Of a DNA stretch of 64,000 bases, positions 8,647 through 17,118 are shown piece by piece. Made by a program: the position numbers and the translations under genes. The notes beneath the pieces were generated by a model. That model did no database searches and was not told where the DNA came from. It was given only the letters and a program-made list of their open reading frames with translations. Each line of letters opens with the position of its first letter. Position 1 is the first letter of the stretch. The stretch lies in contig CAIPFE010000014.1 of assembly GCA_903864275.1 (NCBI GenBank), positions 1 to 64,000 of the forward strand. The letters are read 5' to 3'. Source of the stretch: an uncultured Mucilaginibacter sp. GTDB lineage: Bacteria; Bacteroidota; Bacteroidia; Sphingobacteriales; Sphingobacteriaceae.

Positions 8647-9681
8647 TTAAAGGAACCCTTTTTTATTTTCTATCAATTGCGATTCGATAATAATTCTGTA
8701 ATAGGCGGCGTGTTCCTGGGTCTTTAAATTTTTTTGATTAAGCAGGTCCAGTAATATGTCGGTCGCTTTTTGCCCCTGGAGATACGGGAACTGCTCAACC
8801 GATGCAACAGGGGTATGATCCATATAGTTTATCAGCGGCAGGTTAGCATAACTTACAAACGCCAGATCAGTATTTATACTGATATTGAGGCTTCGCGCAT
8901 ATTTGATAGCAAACAATGAAACATAATCATTAAAAGTTACAATTGCCGTAGGCTTTCTTTTACTGGCTAATAATTCATTCAATGCCTCTTTCGTTCCATC
9001 TTCAGTCAGGTCACAACTTACCACTAACGACGGATCAAATTTAAGCCTGTTCCCAATCATTGCTTTAATATAACCTTCACGACGCTGACCACTGGCCAGT
9101 AATGTTTTAGGCCCATTGATCATTCCAATTGCGCGATGTCCTTTTTTTAATAAATAATTAACAGCCTCAATTGTACCGGTTTCCATATTGCACCCTACAT
9201 AGTGAATATCGGGTATTTCGGGGACGCGATCAAAAAAAACTATGGGTATGTTGTATTTCTCCAATGACCTGAAGTGGTCAAAGGTAGAAGTGTTTTTGGC
9301 AACTGAAACCAAAAGGCCATCTACCCGGTGATTCTTCATCTTTTCAACCAGTTGTTTTTCAGTTAGTTCACTATCGTGCGATTGGGCCAATAGTACAGTA
9401 TAGTTTTTTTTGTAGGCTGTATCTTCAATAGCGCTAACTGCGGTGGAAAAAAATGATTCAGAAAGTTCCGGCAATATTACACCAATGGTATAGGTCTTTC
9501 CTTTTTGAAAAAATATCGCTGTTTGATTAGGCTCATAATTAAGTTCTTTGGCTAATTTTTTGACCTTTGATCGCGTTGTTAATCCAATACTGGGATGATC
9601 ATGGAGCGCCCTTGACACCGTAGATGCCGAAATATTTAAAATAGAAGCAATTTCCGTTATCGTAGTTGGCTTTGATGACAT
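8647..9681 (-). CDS. LacI-family transcriptional regulator
   Basis: 344-aa repressor/activator. Residues 5-55 form the LacI helix-turn-helix (TITEIASILNISASTVSRAL), with the hinge NYEPNQTA. Residues ~60-335 are the periplasmic-binding-protein-like effector domain (IGVILPEL, VDGLLVS, NIPIVFFDR, GYIKAM). It should bind a sugar or sugar phosphate in the cytoplasm and the palindrome CAAACGTTTG, which lies 145 bp in front of the gene (9826-9835) and before four neighbouring transcription units. It thus appears to be the local regulator of kinase, dehydrogenase, sulfonation and SusCD operons. Effector not predictable from sequence. Confidence 0.93.
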   Translation of the reverse strand: MSSKPTTITEIASILNISASTVSRALHDHPSIGLTTRSKVKKLAKELNYEPNQTAIFFQKGKTYTIGVILPELSESFFSTAVSAIEDTAYKKNYTVLLAQSHDSELTEKQLVEKMKNHRVDGLLVSVAKNTSTFDHFRSLEKYNIPIVFFDRVPEIPDIHYVGCNMETGTIEAVNYLLKKGHRAIGMINGPKTLLASGQRREGYIKAMIGNRLKFDPSLVVSCDLTEDGTKEALNELLASKRKPTAIVTFNDYVSLFAIKYARSLNISINTDLAFVSYANLPLINYMDHTPVASVEQFPYLQGQKATDILLDLLNQKNLKTQEHAAYYRIIIESQLIENKKGFL

Positions 9682-10026
9682 TTATAAAAAACCCAAATAA
9701 GAAGCTATTAATTAAGCTGTCAAATTTAAAGATATTATTAAATTTTTACTAATTGCTTATATGATGGGTAATTAAGGCACAAATTATAATATAAAGGGGG
9801 TATAACCTGAAATTATCCCCTTTTTCAAACGTTTGCGCTATATAAGCCCCCCTAAGGGCTCTCCCTCTAAGCAACTTAATTTCTACTTTCATAAAATTGA
9901 TCTTAAATAAAAGAAAAAATAGCCTTTTTTGCTAACATTTGGATCAATCAGTAACAGGAAGCTTCTGAAAGCCAAAAACATTTGGTGGAATTAAAAGGAA
10001 CTTACAGCTTAATTTGATTATAAAAT
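9682..10026. promoter_or_regulatory. Divergent intergenic region with LacI operator (site 2, 9826-9835)
   Basis: 345 bp between lacI (-) and the threonine-dehydrogenase-like gene (+). It holds CAAACGTTTG at 9826-9835, followed by CGC as in most of the other sites, roughly midway between the two start codons, so one regulator could control both genes. The rest is AT-rich; no gene or clear terminator seen. Confidence 0.7.
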
Positions 10027-10980
10027 ATGTATACAGATAAAATTTTAGTTATTGGGGCAAATGGCCAGATTGGAACTGCCTTGCTTCCCGTTTTACAAAA
10101 CGCGTTTGGCATAAACCACGTTATTGGGTCTGATCTTTTTATGCCAGATTCGCCTTGCTGTTTCTTTGAAAAACTCGATGCCACAAATGCGGCCGACCTG
10201 GCAAACATTTGTAAAAAACATAATATAACTCAAATATATCATCTTGCTGCAATTCTTTCAGCAAAGGGCGAGGCTGATCCTGTTTGGGCGTGGAATTTAA
10301 ATATGACCACACTTTTAAATGTTTTTGAAGTTGCAAGATCATTTGACCTAAAAAAGGTTTTTGTTCCGAGTTCCATCGCGGTTTTTGGTGGCAGCGCCCA
10401 AAAGAAACATACGCCGCAACATACATACCTTGACCCAACAACCGTATACGGCGTGAGTAAAGTAGCCGCAGAAAACTGGTCGGTATACTACCATAAGCGT
10501 TATGGTATTGATATTCGTTCGTTAAGATATCCGGGGGTGATCAGTTATCAGTCAATGCCCGGTGGCGGTACTACAGATTATGCTGTTGATATGTTTCATA
10601 AGGCAATAACAGAAGAAAATTATATTTGCTACTTGACTCAAAATACGTGTTTACCTATGATATACATTGATGATGCATTGCAGGCTACGCTCAATATAAT
10701 GGAAGCACCTTCAGATAAAATTAAGATAAGGTCATCTTATAATCTTTCCGGGCTAAGTTTTACCCCAGGTGAATTAATTAAGGCGATAAATGTCCATTTG
10801 CCTGATTTTACATGTGATTTTTTGCCGGATTTCAGGCAAAGTATAGCCGACTCATGGCCATACTCAATAGACGATAGTGAAGCAAGAAAAGATTGGGGCT
10901 GGAAACCGGTATATGATCTTGAAAAGATGACCACAGCCATGTTTTCAGGGTTATCATCCCTGTTAATAGATATTAAATAA
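10027..10980 (+). CDS. NAD-dependent epimerase/L-threonine 3-dehydrogenase-like SDR
   Basis: Extended short-chain dehydrogenase/reductase. NAD-binding GANGQIG (G10, G13, G16), and the active-site pair YGVSK (Y141, K145). The C-terminal part has RSSYNLSG, SFTPGELIK, DFRQSIADSWP and DWGWKP, strings I associate with the UDP-glucose-epimerase-like L-threonine 3-dehydrogenases rather than with sugar epimerases. Such enzymes oxidise L-threonine to 2-amino-3-ketobutyrate with NAD+. It is preceded by LacI site 2 and followed 12 bp after its stop by site 3. A threonine-catabolic enzyme inside a sugar regulon is odd; a related hydroxy-acid or sugar substrate is the alternative. Confidence 0.78.
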   Translation: MYTDKILVIGANGQIGTALLPVLQNAFGINHVIGSDLFMPDSPCCFFEKLDATNAADLANICKKHNITQIYHLAAILSAKGEADPVWAWNLNMTTLLNVFEVARSFDLKKVFVPSSIAVFGGSAQKKHTPQHTYLDPTTVYGVSKVAAENWSVYYHKRYGIDIRSLRYPGVISYQSMPGGGTTDYAVDMFHKAITEENYICYLTQNTCLPMIYIDDALQATLNIMEAPSDKIKIRSSYNLSGLSFTPGELIKAINVHLPDFTCDFLPDFRQSIADSWPYSIDDSEARKDWGWKPVYDLEKMTTAMFSGLSSLLIDIK

Positions 10981-10991
10981 TTGGCCCTTAT

Positions 10992-11001
10992 CAAACGTTT
11001 G
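10992..11001. promoter_or_regulatory. LacI-type operator CAAACGTTTG (site 3)
   Basis: Palindrome CAAACGTTTG followed by CG, 11 bp after the dehydrogenase stop and 97 bp before the CHR transporter start. Placed to control the five-gene sulfonation operon that begins at 11098. Confidence 0.75.
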
Positions 11002-11097
11002 CGTTAAGCTATCAAGTTAAATAAAAGGGCTTATAGGTAAATTCAAAAAAACTTACTACTACAATTTGACAGTTAAGGACAGAAATTTGCAATCCCA

Positions 11098-12327
11098 ATG
11101 CAATTGGCAGAAAATATTTTAAACAGGTATGAGAAAGAAAAGATAAGCCTTGGCTACCTTTTTTATACTTTTTTGAAAATTGGCTGCGTAAGTTTTGGTG
11201 GTTACATGGCACTGGTTTCGTTGGTGCAGCGCATTATGGTTGACGAAGATGAAACTGTAAATAATGAGGTTATACTCGATAGTATAACCGTAGCCAACCT
11301 GCTGCCAGGCCCGGTAGCGGTAAATATTGTGGCCTATATTGGTTATCATCTTAAAGGCAAAATTGGGGCCATTGTCAGTACGCTGGCTGTTTTATTGCCC
11401 GCCTGTACCTTGATGCTCATTTTATCATGGACTTATTTTACCTACGCTTATAAAATTGAGTGGGCCCAGATCATGTATTATGTTGGTGCAGTGGTAAGCG
11501 GAATTATCTTATCAACAGGCTTTCAGCTATATAAAAAGGAGATTGGGAGAAACTACAAAAAGGCGGCACTTTGTTTTTTTACTGTCGTAATTATCTCTAT
11601 AACAAATAATTATTTAATCACTATCGCTTTTATCTGTACGGGGGCAATCCTTGGCCTTTTTATTGAACAGGATAAATATGCCAATGCTTTAACGCTTGAT
11701 CGCCTAAATGTCAAAAGTAAAGTTCGCCCGGTTTATGCCCTGCTTATTGGCTTATTAGCTGTTAATGAGTTTTTATTTATCACTAACACTTTCAGGAATT
11801 TTAATAACTCACTACTGAAAATAGTAGTAGCTTTTTCGGGAATAAGCCTTTCTTTATTTGGAGGTGGCTATGTGATGATCCCATTAATGCAATCTTTATT
11901 TGTAAATGATCTGCACTGGCTTACTTCAAGGGAATTTATTGATGCCATCGCGTTTAGCCAGGCTACCCCGGGGCCCATTCTGGTGAGCGCTACATTTATC
12001 GGCTACAAACTGGCGGGTATTTTTGGAGCGATAGTCGCAACCATCGCCATGTTCGCACCTTCGGCAATTTTAATGATAATAGTTGCCAAAGCGTTTAAGA
12101 AAACAAAAGATCATCACTTGGTTAAAAACATGATCGTTGGTATAAAGGTGGTGGTTATCGGCCTTATCATCTCATCTGCAGTACGGATCTTAATATTGCA
12201 GCCCCTATCAATAAGCATCATATTAATAGCCGTAGCTGCATTAATTCTGAGTTTTAAATATAAAATAAGCCCGGTTTATTTAATCATAGCGTCAATATCA
12301 TTAGGCGTAATAACAAAGTATATTTAA
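11098..12327 (+). CDS. CHR-family (ChrA-like) anion transporter
   Basis: 409-aa inner-membrane protein with two CHR domains. The first carries CVSFGGYMALVSLVQ and LLPGPVAVN, the second LFGGGYVMIPLMQS and FSQATPGPILVSATFIGYKL; the repeat of FGG...P and PGP motifs is the family hallmark. CHR proteins are known as chromate effluxers, and chromate is a sulfate analogue. Because the next genes are a sulfotransferase, CysQ and CysC, movement of sulfate or a related anion is a reasonable but unproven role here. It is the first gene of a tightly packed operon (one base to the next start). Confidence 0.85.
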   Translation: MQLAENILNRYEKEKISLGYLFYTFLKIGCVSFGGYMALVSLVQRIMVDEDETVNNEVILDSITVANLLPGPVAVNIVAYIGYHLKGKIGAIVSTLAVLLPACTLMLILSWTYFTYAYKIEWAQIMYYVGAVVSGIILSTGFQLYKKEIGRNYKKAALCFFTVVIISITNNYLITIAFICTGAILGLFIEQDKYANALTLDRLNVKSKVRPVYALLIGLLAVNEFLFITNTFRNFNNSLLKIVVAFSGISLSLFGGGYVMIPLMQSLFVNDLHWLTSREFIDAIAFSQATPGPILVSATFIGYKLAGIFGAIVATIAMFAPSAILMIIVAKAFKKTKDHHLVKNMIVGIKVVVIGLIISSAVRILILQPLSISIILIAVAALILSFKYKISPVYLIIASISLGVITKYI

Positions 12328-12328
12328 C

Positions 12329-13351
12329 ATGAGCAATTTCAAAAAACCATCCGGTATTCAAATAATCGGCACCCAAAGATCGGGTTCAAACCTGTTAAGG
12401 GTAATATTGGATCAATCGGCTGAGATCGCATCGCCGCATCCGCCGCATATACTGGTTACGTTTGTTCCCTTATTGCAGCTTTATGGAGAGCTTGATACAA
12501 ACACTTATAAAGCACTGATAAACGATGTGGTTAGTTATGTTGAGGCTAACCCGGTTCCATGGGAGGGCATAAAGCTTAACAGGGATTGGATATTTGAGAA
12601 TTCTCAAAGCTATAGCCTTTTTGAAATAAACAGGCTTGTTTATGAACAAGCCGCTATTCATAAAAACGCAAAATACTGGTGCTGCAAAAGCATGGCGAAC
12701 GTTCATTATGCCGATGAACTGGAAAAGTATAACCCAGGTTTAAAATATATCTATCTGTACAGGGATGGCAGAGATGTAGCGGTATCCTTTAAAAAAACGA
12801 TAGTTGGAGAAAAACATATTTATAACCTGGCCAGTCAATGGACGAAAGACCAGGCAGCCTGCATAAAATTAGCTGAATCAATAGGTGAGGATCGTTTTTT
12901 TTCTCTTAATTATGAAACGCTGATCCAACAGCCTGAAGCGGTTATCAGGAAATTGTGCAGATTTTTGGATATACCTTATTCTGAGAACATGCTTGATTTT
13001 TATCACTCTAACGAATCAAAAACTACTGCGGCCGCCGGTGAAATGTGGCAAAATCTTGAAAAACCGATCATTAGTAACAATACAGGCAAATTCCATAAGG
13101 AGCTGACGAAAGAAGAAATAGAAATTTTTGAATTGGTTTCTCAGGACGTTTTAAGGAAGCTTAATTATCCACTGTTTACTTCATTAGCTGATCTCAATTT
13201 GGTTTCAGTGTCTGCTATTGAAAAATATGGTTTGGAGAATGAAATATTAAAAAAGGGCATCTTAAAAAATGCGAGGCAATCTGATTTGGACAAAAGAGCA
13301 TTACAATTACAGATTTTGAAGGATATCAAGGAAAATGCCCTTTCAATTTAA
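12329..13351 (+). CDS. PAPS-dependent sulfotransferase family protein
   Basis: 340-aa cytoplasmic sulfotransferase domain protein. The 5'-phosphosulfate-binding loop TQRSGSN is at residues 15-21 and the 3'-phosphate-binding motif YRDGRDVAVS starts at 144, followed by the usual QW segment (LASQWTKDQ). It should transfer sulfate from PAPS to a hydroxyl or amine acceptor. It begins one base after the CHR transporter and is co-encoded with CysC (makes PAPS) and CysQ (removes the PAP by-product), a complete accessory set for sulfotransfer. The acceptor could be a lipid, glycan or small molecule; nothing in the sequence fixes it. Confidence 0.87.
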   Translation: MSNFKKPSGIQIIGTQRSGSNLLRVILDQSAEIASPHPPHILVTFVPLLQLYGELDTNTYKALINDVVSYVEANPVPWEGIKLNRDWIFENSQSYSLFEINRLVYEQAAIHKNAKYWCCKSMANVHYADELEKYNPGLKYIYLYRDGRDVAVSFKKTIVGEKHIYNLASQWTKDQAACIKLAESIGEDRFFSLNYETLIQQPEAVIRKLCRFLDIPYSENMLDFYHSNESKTTAAAGEMWQNLEKPIISNNTGKFHKELTKEEIEIFELVSQDVLRKLNYPLFTSLADLNLVSVSAIEKYGLENEILKKGILKNARQSDLDKRALQLQILKDIKENALSI

Positions 13352-13361
13352 TTTATAACCA

Positions 13362-15311
13362 ATGATAAATGATAAACAACTTATAAAATTAGGACTATTG
13401 TGTATATGTATGCTGCCATTTTATGCGATGGCGCAAACTAAATCTTCCTACAATCCATTACAGGTATTCGATCCTTCATTTTTCACCCATAACGGGAATG
13501 AATTGAGAAGTGCCAATGGAGCACCAGGACCTAAATACTGGCAAAATTCAGCCAGTTACGTTATTAGCGCAGCTTTGATAGAAAAAGATACTTCGGTAAA
13601 AGGGGATGTTAGTATTAATTACACGAATAACAGTCCAGATACGCTTAACTATTTATGGCTGCAAGTTGATCAGAATTTATTTAGGGCAGATTCACGAGGA
13701 ACAGCTGCAACACCCGTTACAGGTGGCCGCTTTGATGTAAAAAAATATACTAAAGGATACCAGATAGATTCGGTTTCTGTTACTTACATGGGAAAAACCT
13801 ACCAGGTTGAACCTGTAATTTCTGATACCCGTATGGAAATACGTCTACCCTTTGCGGTAAAGCCACATGGTGACCAGATTAGTATAAAAGTAAATTATTC
13901 TTTTTTTGTTCCTGAACATGGTGCCGACCGGATGGGCAGATTGTCCACTAAACAAGGGATGATCTATCAATTGGCCCAATGGTACCCGCGCATGTGTGTT
14001 TATGACGATGTGGAGGGATGGAACACTTTACCTTACATGGGCGAGGGGGAGTTTTATTGCGAATACGGCGATTATGATTATTTTATTACTGTACCATCTG
14101 ATATGATAGTTGCCGGCTCGGGCGATCTTCAAAATCCACAACAGGTTTTAACAGGCACACAAATTAAGCGTTTGGCAGATGCAGGAAAGAGCGATAGTAC
14201 GGTTAGTATTATTAGCAGGCAGGAAGTTGGCACTCCCGGTTCAAGGCCGAAGCAGCAGGGTACATTAACCTGGCACTATAAAATGCATAACACACGCGAT
14301 GTTTCTTGGTCAGCATCCAGATCATTTATCTGGGACGCGACGCGTATCAACCTGCCTTCAGGAAAAGGTGGCCTGGCCATGGCCGTATATCCTGTAGAAA
14401 GTGTAGGGCATGAAAGATATAGCCGGGCGGCCCAGTATTTGAAGCATAGTATTGAGTTCTACTCCAACAGTTATTTTGTTTATCCCTGGCATTCGGCATT
14501 TGTAGTGGCGGGTGTGGCGCTTGGTATGGAATATCCGGGTATAGTATTTTGCAGCTATGAAATAAAAAATGACGATCTGTGGCGCGATGTTACCCATGAA
14601 ATTGGGCATAACTGGTTCCCCATGATAGTCGGCAGTAATGAACGCCGCTTTATGTGGATGGATGAGGGTTTAAATACCTTCATTAATGGATACTCCACCG
14701 CCGCATTTAATCGTGGCGAATATGTGGATACCTCCAGCGCGGCGATAGGTATCACGCGCAGCCTGCTGAAAGAGAAAGCTCCATTAATGACAGCGCCGGA
14801 AGTAATGACCGAAGGTGGCCTATATTATTATAAAACAGCTTTGGCTTTAAATATCCTGCGAAATGAAGTTTTAGGGCCAGATAGGTTTGACTACGCTTTT
14901 AATGTCTATATAAAACGCTGGGCGTATAAGCACCCCCAGCCGGATGATTTTTTCCGCACGATGAATGATGCAGCCGGTGATAACCTCAATTGGTTTTGGA
15001 AAGAATGGTTTTATACTACCTGGAATGTAGATCAGGCTGTAACCGATGTTAAATACGTAAATAATGACCCATCACAAGGTGCGCTTATATCCATTGAAAA
15101 CCTGGGAGAAATGGCCCTGCCTGTCACTTTAAAAGTAACCAGGCAAAATGGGGATGTTCAGCTTATAAAACTTCCTGTTGAGGTGTGGCAACGGGGTGCA
15201 AAATGGACCTTTAGATGCAATTCAACTACCAAAATTGCTTCTGTGATTATTGACCCTGATAGACGGTTCCCTGATACAGACCGCTGTAATAATGTTTATA
15301 AAATGCCTTAA
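13362..15311 (+). CDS. Secreted M1-family metallopeptidase
   Basis: 649-aa zinc peptidase with an N-terminal signal peptide ending near MAQTKSS. The zinc site is HEIGH (H412, E413, H416) plus E435 in WMDEG, the exact HExxH-18-E spacing of M1. GMEYPG (from 388) stands for the GAMEN exopeptidase loop, in the diverged form usual for this Bacteroidota subgroup. Expected in the periplasm or outside the cell. It sits between the sulfotransferase and cysQ with short gaps (10 and 5 bp), so it is part of the operon, although a peptidase is not needed for sulfonation; its role there is unknown. Confidence 0.92.
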   Translation: MINDKQLIKLGLLCICMLPFYAMAQTKSSYNPLQVFDPSFFTHNGNELRSANGAPGPKYWQNSASYVISAALIEKDTSVKGDVSINYTNNSPDTLNYLWLQVDQNLFRADSRGTAATPVTGGRFDVKKYTKGYQIDSVSVTYMGKTYQVEPVISDTRMEIRLPFAVKPHGDQISIKVNYSFFVPEHGADRMGRLSTKQGMIYQLAQWYPRMCVYDDVEGWNTLPYMGEGEFYCEYGDYDYFITVPSDMIVAGSGDLQNPQQVLTGTQIKRLADAGKSDSTVSIISRQEVGTPGSRPKQQGTLTWHYKMHNTRDVSWSASRSFIWDATRINLPSGKGGLAMAVYPVESVGHERYSRAAQYLKHSIEFYSNSYFVYPWHSAFVVAGVALGMEYPGIVFCSYEIKNDDLWRDVTHEIGHNWFPMIVGSNERRFMWMDEGLNTFINGYSTAAFNRGEYVDTSSAAIGITRSLLKEKAPLMTAPEVMTEGGLYYYKTALALNILRNEVLGPDRFDYAFNVYIKRWAYKHPQPDDFFRTMNDAAGDNLNWFWKEWFYTTWNVDQAVTDVKYVNNDPSQGALISIENLGEMALPVTLKVTRQNGDVQLIKLPVEVWQRGAKWTFRCNSTTKIASVIIDPDRRFPDTDRCNNVYKMP

Positions 15312-15316
15312 TTAAG

Positions 15317-16114
15317 ATGTGTATAACAATTGATATTAATTCGGTTTTAGATATTGCAGTTGCAGCGGGGCATGCGATCATGACCATTTATGATGACCCT
15401 GAGCAGGATTTTAACATAACCAGTAAAGAAGATTCTTCTCCTTTAACTATTGCGGATCAGGTATCACATGAACTCATATACAAAGGTTTAACAAAACTGT
15501 GTCCTCAAATTCCAATTATATCCGAAGAAGGTAAACACACACCTTATGAAGTGCGGAAAAATTGGGCCTCCTACTGGTGTGTTGATCCGCTGGATGGAAC
15601 AAAAGAATTTATTAAAAGGAACGGTGAGTTTACCGTAAATATCGCCCTGATCCATAAACAAGTGCCAGTGCTGGGGGTAATTTATATCCCAACGCAAAAC
15701 CTGCTATATTATGGCGATAGTACTTCAGGGAGTTGGAAGCAGACACCGGGTGAGGAACCACTACAAATAAAGGCAGACAAGAGCACCCATGATTGGATAG
15801 CTGTAGGAAGCCGCTCTCATTCGGATTCGGACGAAGATGAAGTCGTCAATCAGTATCCTGTTGTCAATTTCGTAGCCGTTGGCAGTTCCATCAAGTTTTG
15901 TATGATCGCCGAAGGGAAAGCCCACCTGTATTTTCGTAGTGGGCCAACTATGGAATGGGATACAGCAGCAGGGCAAGCAATTGCCCATTTTAGCGGTTGT
16001 ACGGTTGAAACGCTTGCAGGCCAGCCATTATTTTATAATAAGCCGTCTATGTTAAACGATAGTTTTTTGTGTAAAATAAATACGGATGTTTATGAATCAG
16101 AAGAAGGATATTAG
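15317..16114 (+). CDS. cysQ: 3'(2'),5'-bisphosphate nucleotidase CysQ
   Basis: 265-aa inositol-monophosphatase-fold enzyme that hydrolyses 3'-phosphoadenosine 5'-phosphate (PAP), the product left after PAPS-dependent sulfotransfer. Metal-binding motifs are present in order: EDSSPLTIAD, ISEEGK, the central DPLDGTKEFI and, near the C-terminus, EWDTAAGQA. The CysQ-specific KEFI after DGT supports this over a generic inositol phosphatase. Its 3' end overlaps the start of cysC by 29 bp, indicating translational coupling. Confidence 0.92.
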   Translation: MCITIDINSVLDIAVAAGHAIMTIYDDPEQDFNITSKEDSSPLTIADQVSHELIYKGLTKLCPQIPIISEEGKHTPYEVRKNWASYWCVDPLDGTKEFIKRNGEFTVNIALIHKQVPVLGVIYIPTQNLLYYGDSTSGSWKQTPGEEPLQIKADKSTHDWIAVGSRSHSDSDEDEVVNQYPVVNFVAVGSSIKFCMIAEGKAHLYFRSGPTMEWDTAAGQAIAHFSGCTVETLAGQPLFYNKPSMLNDSFLCKINTDVYESEEGY

Positions 16115-16676
16115 CCAAAAAGGCATAGTAGTTTGGTTATTTGGCTTGTCTGGGGCCGGTAAAACTACCATATCATCTTTATTGAAAGAGAAACTGGAAA
16201 ACGACGGCTATAATGCTGTTGCTTTAGATGGCGATGTGTTAAGGCAGGGTATTAATAAAGACCTGTCGTTCAGCGAAGCGGATAGACAAGAAAACCTTAG
16301 ACGGACGGCAGAAATAGCGAAGATCATGTTAAGCAATAACATGGTAAGGATTTGCTCTTTTATAACCCCCCTTGAAAAAAACAGAACGATGGTATCCAAT
16401 ATAATAGGAGAGGGTTATTTCGAAGTTTTTGTTGATTGCTCCTTAAATATATGTTCTAAACGAGATGTAAAGGGTTTATATAAAAAAGCTAAAGCAAATC
16501 AAATAACAGATTTTACCGGTATTGGTTCAAGTTTTGAAGAGCCTGAAAAACCGAACCTGGTTATTTCTACTGTACATGAATCTCCTTATGAAAGCATGGA
16601 GAAAATTTACAGCGCAATAGCTCCCCGGATCACCTTATTAATGCCAGAAAGGGAAGATATTCTTTCTATGCGTTAA
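16086..16676 (+). CDS. cysC: Adenylyl-sulfate (APS) kinase CysC
   Basis: 196-aa kinase that phosphorylates APS to PAPS. P-loop GLSGAGKTT at residues 20-28, DGDVLRQGINKDL (APS-binding loop), FSEADRQENLRR, and TDFTGIGSSFEEPEKPNLV near the C-terminus are all family features. ATG at 16086 gives a 29-bp overlap with cysQ; ATG at 16092 is equally possible. Last gene of the operon, followed by a terminator. No ATP sulfurylase (CysD/CysN or Sat) is in the window, so APS must come from elsewhere in the genome. Confidence 0.93.
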   Translation: MFMNQKKDISQKGIVVWLFGLSGAGKTTISSLLKEKLENDGYNAVALDGDVLRQGINKDLSFSEADRQENLRRTAEIAKIMLSNNMVRICSFITPLEKNRTMVSNIIGEGYFEVFVDCSLNICSKRDVKGLYKKAKANQITDFTGIGSSFEEPEKPNLVISTVHESPYESMEKIYSAIAPRITLLMPEREDILSMR

Positions 16677-16700
16677 GAATGAAATAATTACGCCGTTTTA

Positions 16701-16731
16701 AAGGCCAGCTGAATAATAACAGCTGGCTTTT
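16701..16731 (+). terminator. Rho-independent terminator after cysC
   Basis: Stem GCCAGCTG / CAGCTGGC (16704-16711 and 16720-16727), AATAATAA loop, then TTTT. It separates the sulfonation operon from the SusCD operon. Confidence 0.75.
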
Positions 16732-16956
16732 GCGTATGTGAAAGGTGCCTTTATCCATTATAAAATATCCCCATTGATGCTAAAAAACAGGTCTGCAATC
16801 CTGTTTGTTTTTTTGCGCTTACCAAAAAAATTTAGTGATAATTCTCAAACATGACGTTTCGGGGAGAAAATTGCAAAAAATATTATGCATCAGCGTTAAA
16901 AAGAACGCAATATACTCCCCCAAAAATTCCCGGATGTGAATTGATCGTTAATTTAT

Positions 16957-16999
16957 CAAACGTTTGCGTGGGTTAAGTTTTTGTAAAAACAAACGTTTG
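16957..16999. promoter_or_regulatory. Tandem LacI-type operators (sites 4 and 5) upstream of SusC
   Basis: Two copies of CAAACGTTTG, at 16957-16966 and 16990-16999, both followed by CG and spaced 33 bp centre to centre (about three helical turns, so same face of the DNA). They lie about 120-160 bp before the susC-like start. The rest of the 442-bp gap (16677-17118) holds the cysC terminator and AT-rich DNA with no gene seen. Confidence 0.78.
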
Positions 17000-17118
17000 C
17001 GCTGCGTTTGAGCGCCTTAAACATTGCTTTTATTATGGGTAAGCCCTAATTTCCGTAATTCAAAAACAACTCAAAGTACCAATAAAAACAAACGAACTAA
17101 TACTAACCCAAAAAATGT

